From Burkholderiaceae bacterium (GTDB lineage Bacteria > Pseudomonadota > Gammaproteobacteria > Burkholderiales > Burkholderiaceae_E): a DNA stretch of 33,437 nt. Position numbers and translations under genes: made by a program. The notes under the pieces are model-generated. The model had not been told where the DNA came from. It was given only the letters and a program-made list of their open reading frames with translations, and made no database searches. The stretch covers positions 1 to 33,437 of the forward strand of contig JAGXFG010000067.1 in NCBI GenBank assembly GCA_024637395.1. Reading direction: 5' to 3'. Positions within the stretch are counted from its first letter, which is position 1; each line of letters starts with the position of its first letter. Positions 32,980 through 33,437 of the stretch are shown here, in pieces.

Positions 32980-33437
32980 ATGCGTTTGTCACCAACCATG
33001 AAGTTCCGCATTCCGGCGGTCGCAGCGATTGCAGTGACCACTGCCGCGACATTTGCATTTTCTGCCGCGGCTTCCGCGCAGGAGAAAATCACCTGGCGCC
33101 TGCAGTCACATTGGCCGAGCGCGAGCAGTTCGTTCAAGGACAGCCTCGGGCGCTTGCAAAGAGAGTTGAGCTCTTGCACAAAAGGACAGATGGTCCTCGA
33201 ATTGCACGAGGCCGGCGCGCTGTTTCCGGCCAAGGAGATCTTCCCGGCCGTCAAGCGCGGTGTCATCCAGATGGGAACGATCTCGCCGGCCTACCTGCCC
33301 GAGACAGTCTCGACGGCTGGCATCGCCTCGGGCCTGCCGTTTGCATTCCGCAATGTCTGGGAGGCGTCCTACTTCCACAAGCATCTTGGCTTCGAAAAAT
33401 TGATCCGCGACGAGGTCGCAGCGCAGGGTGTCTACTA
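32980..33437 (+). CDS. TRAP transporter solute-binding protein (DctP family), cut by window edge
   Basis: The periplasmic receptor of a TRAP transporter binds organic acids such as C4-dicarboxylates and delivers them to a Na+-driven permease. The visible 152 residues show a signal peptide (about 1-34, ending AAASAQ), then KITWRLQSHWPSASS, LELHEAGALFPAKEIFPAVK and IASGLPFAFRNVWEASYF, all typical of DctP proteins; TTWRLQSHWP-like starts are common in betaproteobacteria. GAGGGGAGA precedes the ATG by about 9 bases. The binding arginine and C-terminal half are outside the window, as are any DctQM genes. Confidence 0.9.
   Translation, partial: MRLSPTMKFRIPAVAAIAVTTAATFAFSAAASAQEKITWRLQSHWPSASSSFKDSLGRLQRELSSCTKGQMVLELHEAGALFPAKEIFPAVKRGVIQMGTISPAYLPETVSTAGIASGLPFAFRNVWEASYFHKHLGFEKLIRDEVAAQGVY

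Overview
The window (about 65% GC by eye) reads as the chromosome of a Gram-negative proteobacterium, most likely a betaproteobacterium. The evidence is the order lptD-surA-rsmA | amgK-murU-pepP-ubiH-dusB-fis-purH-ruvC-ruvA-ruvB-ybgC-tolQRAB-pal-cpoB, a short 82-residue Fis, a UbiH-type hydroxylase and a PEP-CTERM sorting tail. Genus cannot be fixed from the sequence alone.

Region 1 (1-19741) is a dense core block. On the minus strand lptD and surA overlap by 4 bases (ATGA) and are followed by rsmA, which runs off the left edge; this is an outer-membrane biogenesis operon plus a 16S rRNA methyltransferase. Divergent from it, on the plus strand, run amgK-murU (cell-wall sugar recycling), pepP and ubiH. 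A good sigma70 promoter (TTGAGC-17-TAGAAT) then starts dusB-fis-purH-ruvC-ruvA-ruvB-ybgC-tolQRA, tightly packed. A probable internal promoter precedes tolB-pal-cpoB. A tRNA-Lys(UUU) gene closes the block, and its promoter lies inside the end of cpoB.

Region 2 (19742-22250) is an integration site. The 3' end of tRNA-Lys is repeated (42 of 43 bases) about 1.97 kb downstream. Each copy is followed by its own terminator hairpin. Just inside the two copies lies an inverted pair of 19-mers (16 of 19 identical). Between them is one complete gene, a CoA-disulfide-reductase-like flavoprotein, and no integrase. This looks like a tiny integrase-less genomic islet. Outside it are a small cupin gene with a doubtful start and a degenerate tRNA-Asn-like 3' half, probably another recombination scar.

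Region 3 (22280-28619) is accessory DNA: a TSUP-family permease, a PEP-CTERM 3' fragment, and a co-directional run of small exported or membrane proteins. That run includes a 302-aa unknown, a possible lipoprotein, a Cys-containing secreted protein, an Excalibur-domain protein and a single-span membrane protein. It ends with a 573-aa PcfJ-like protein and, on the minus strand, a small c-type cytochrome with no methionine in its mature part.

Region 4 (29041-33437) holds a probable three-gene metabolic operon (FAD-linked oxidase, SAM methyltransferase, PEP-mutase/isocitrate-lyase-family enzyme), then a cupin, a doubtful small ORF and the start of a TRAP transporter solute-binding protein cut by the right edge. 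The substrate of the operon is not deducible here. The strongest candidates for something new are the tRNA-Lys islet, the envelope/Excalibur/PcfJ run and the oxidase-methyltransferase-lyase operon.
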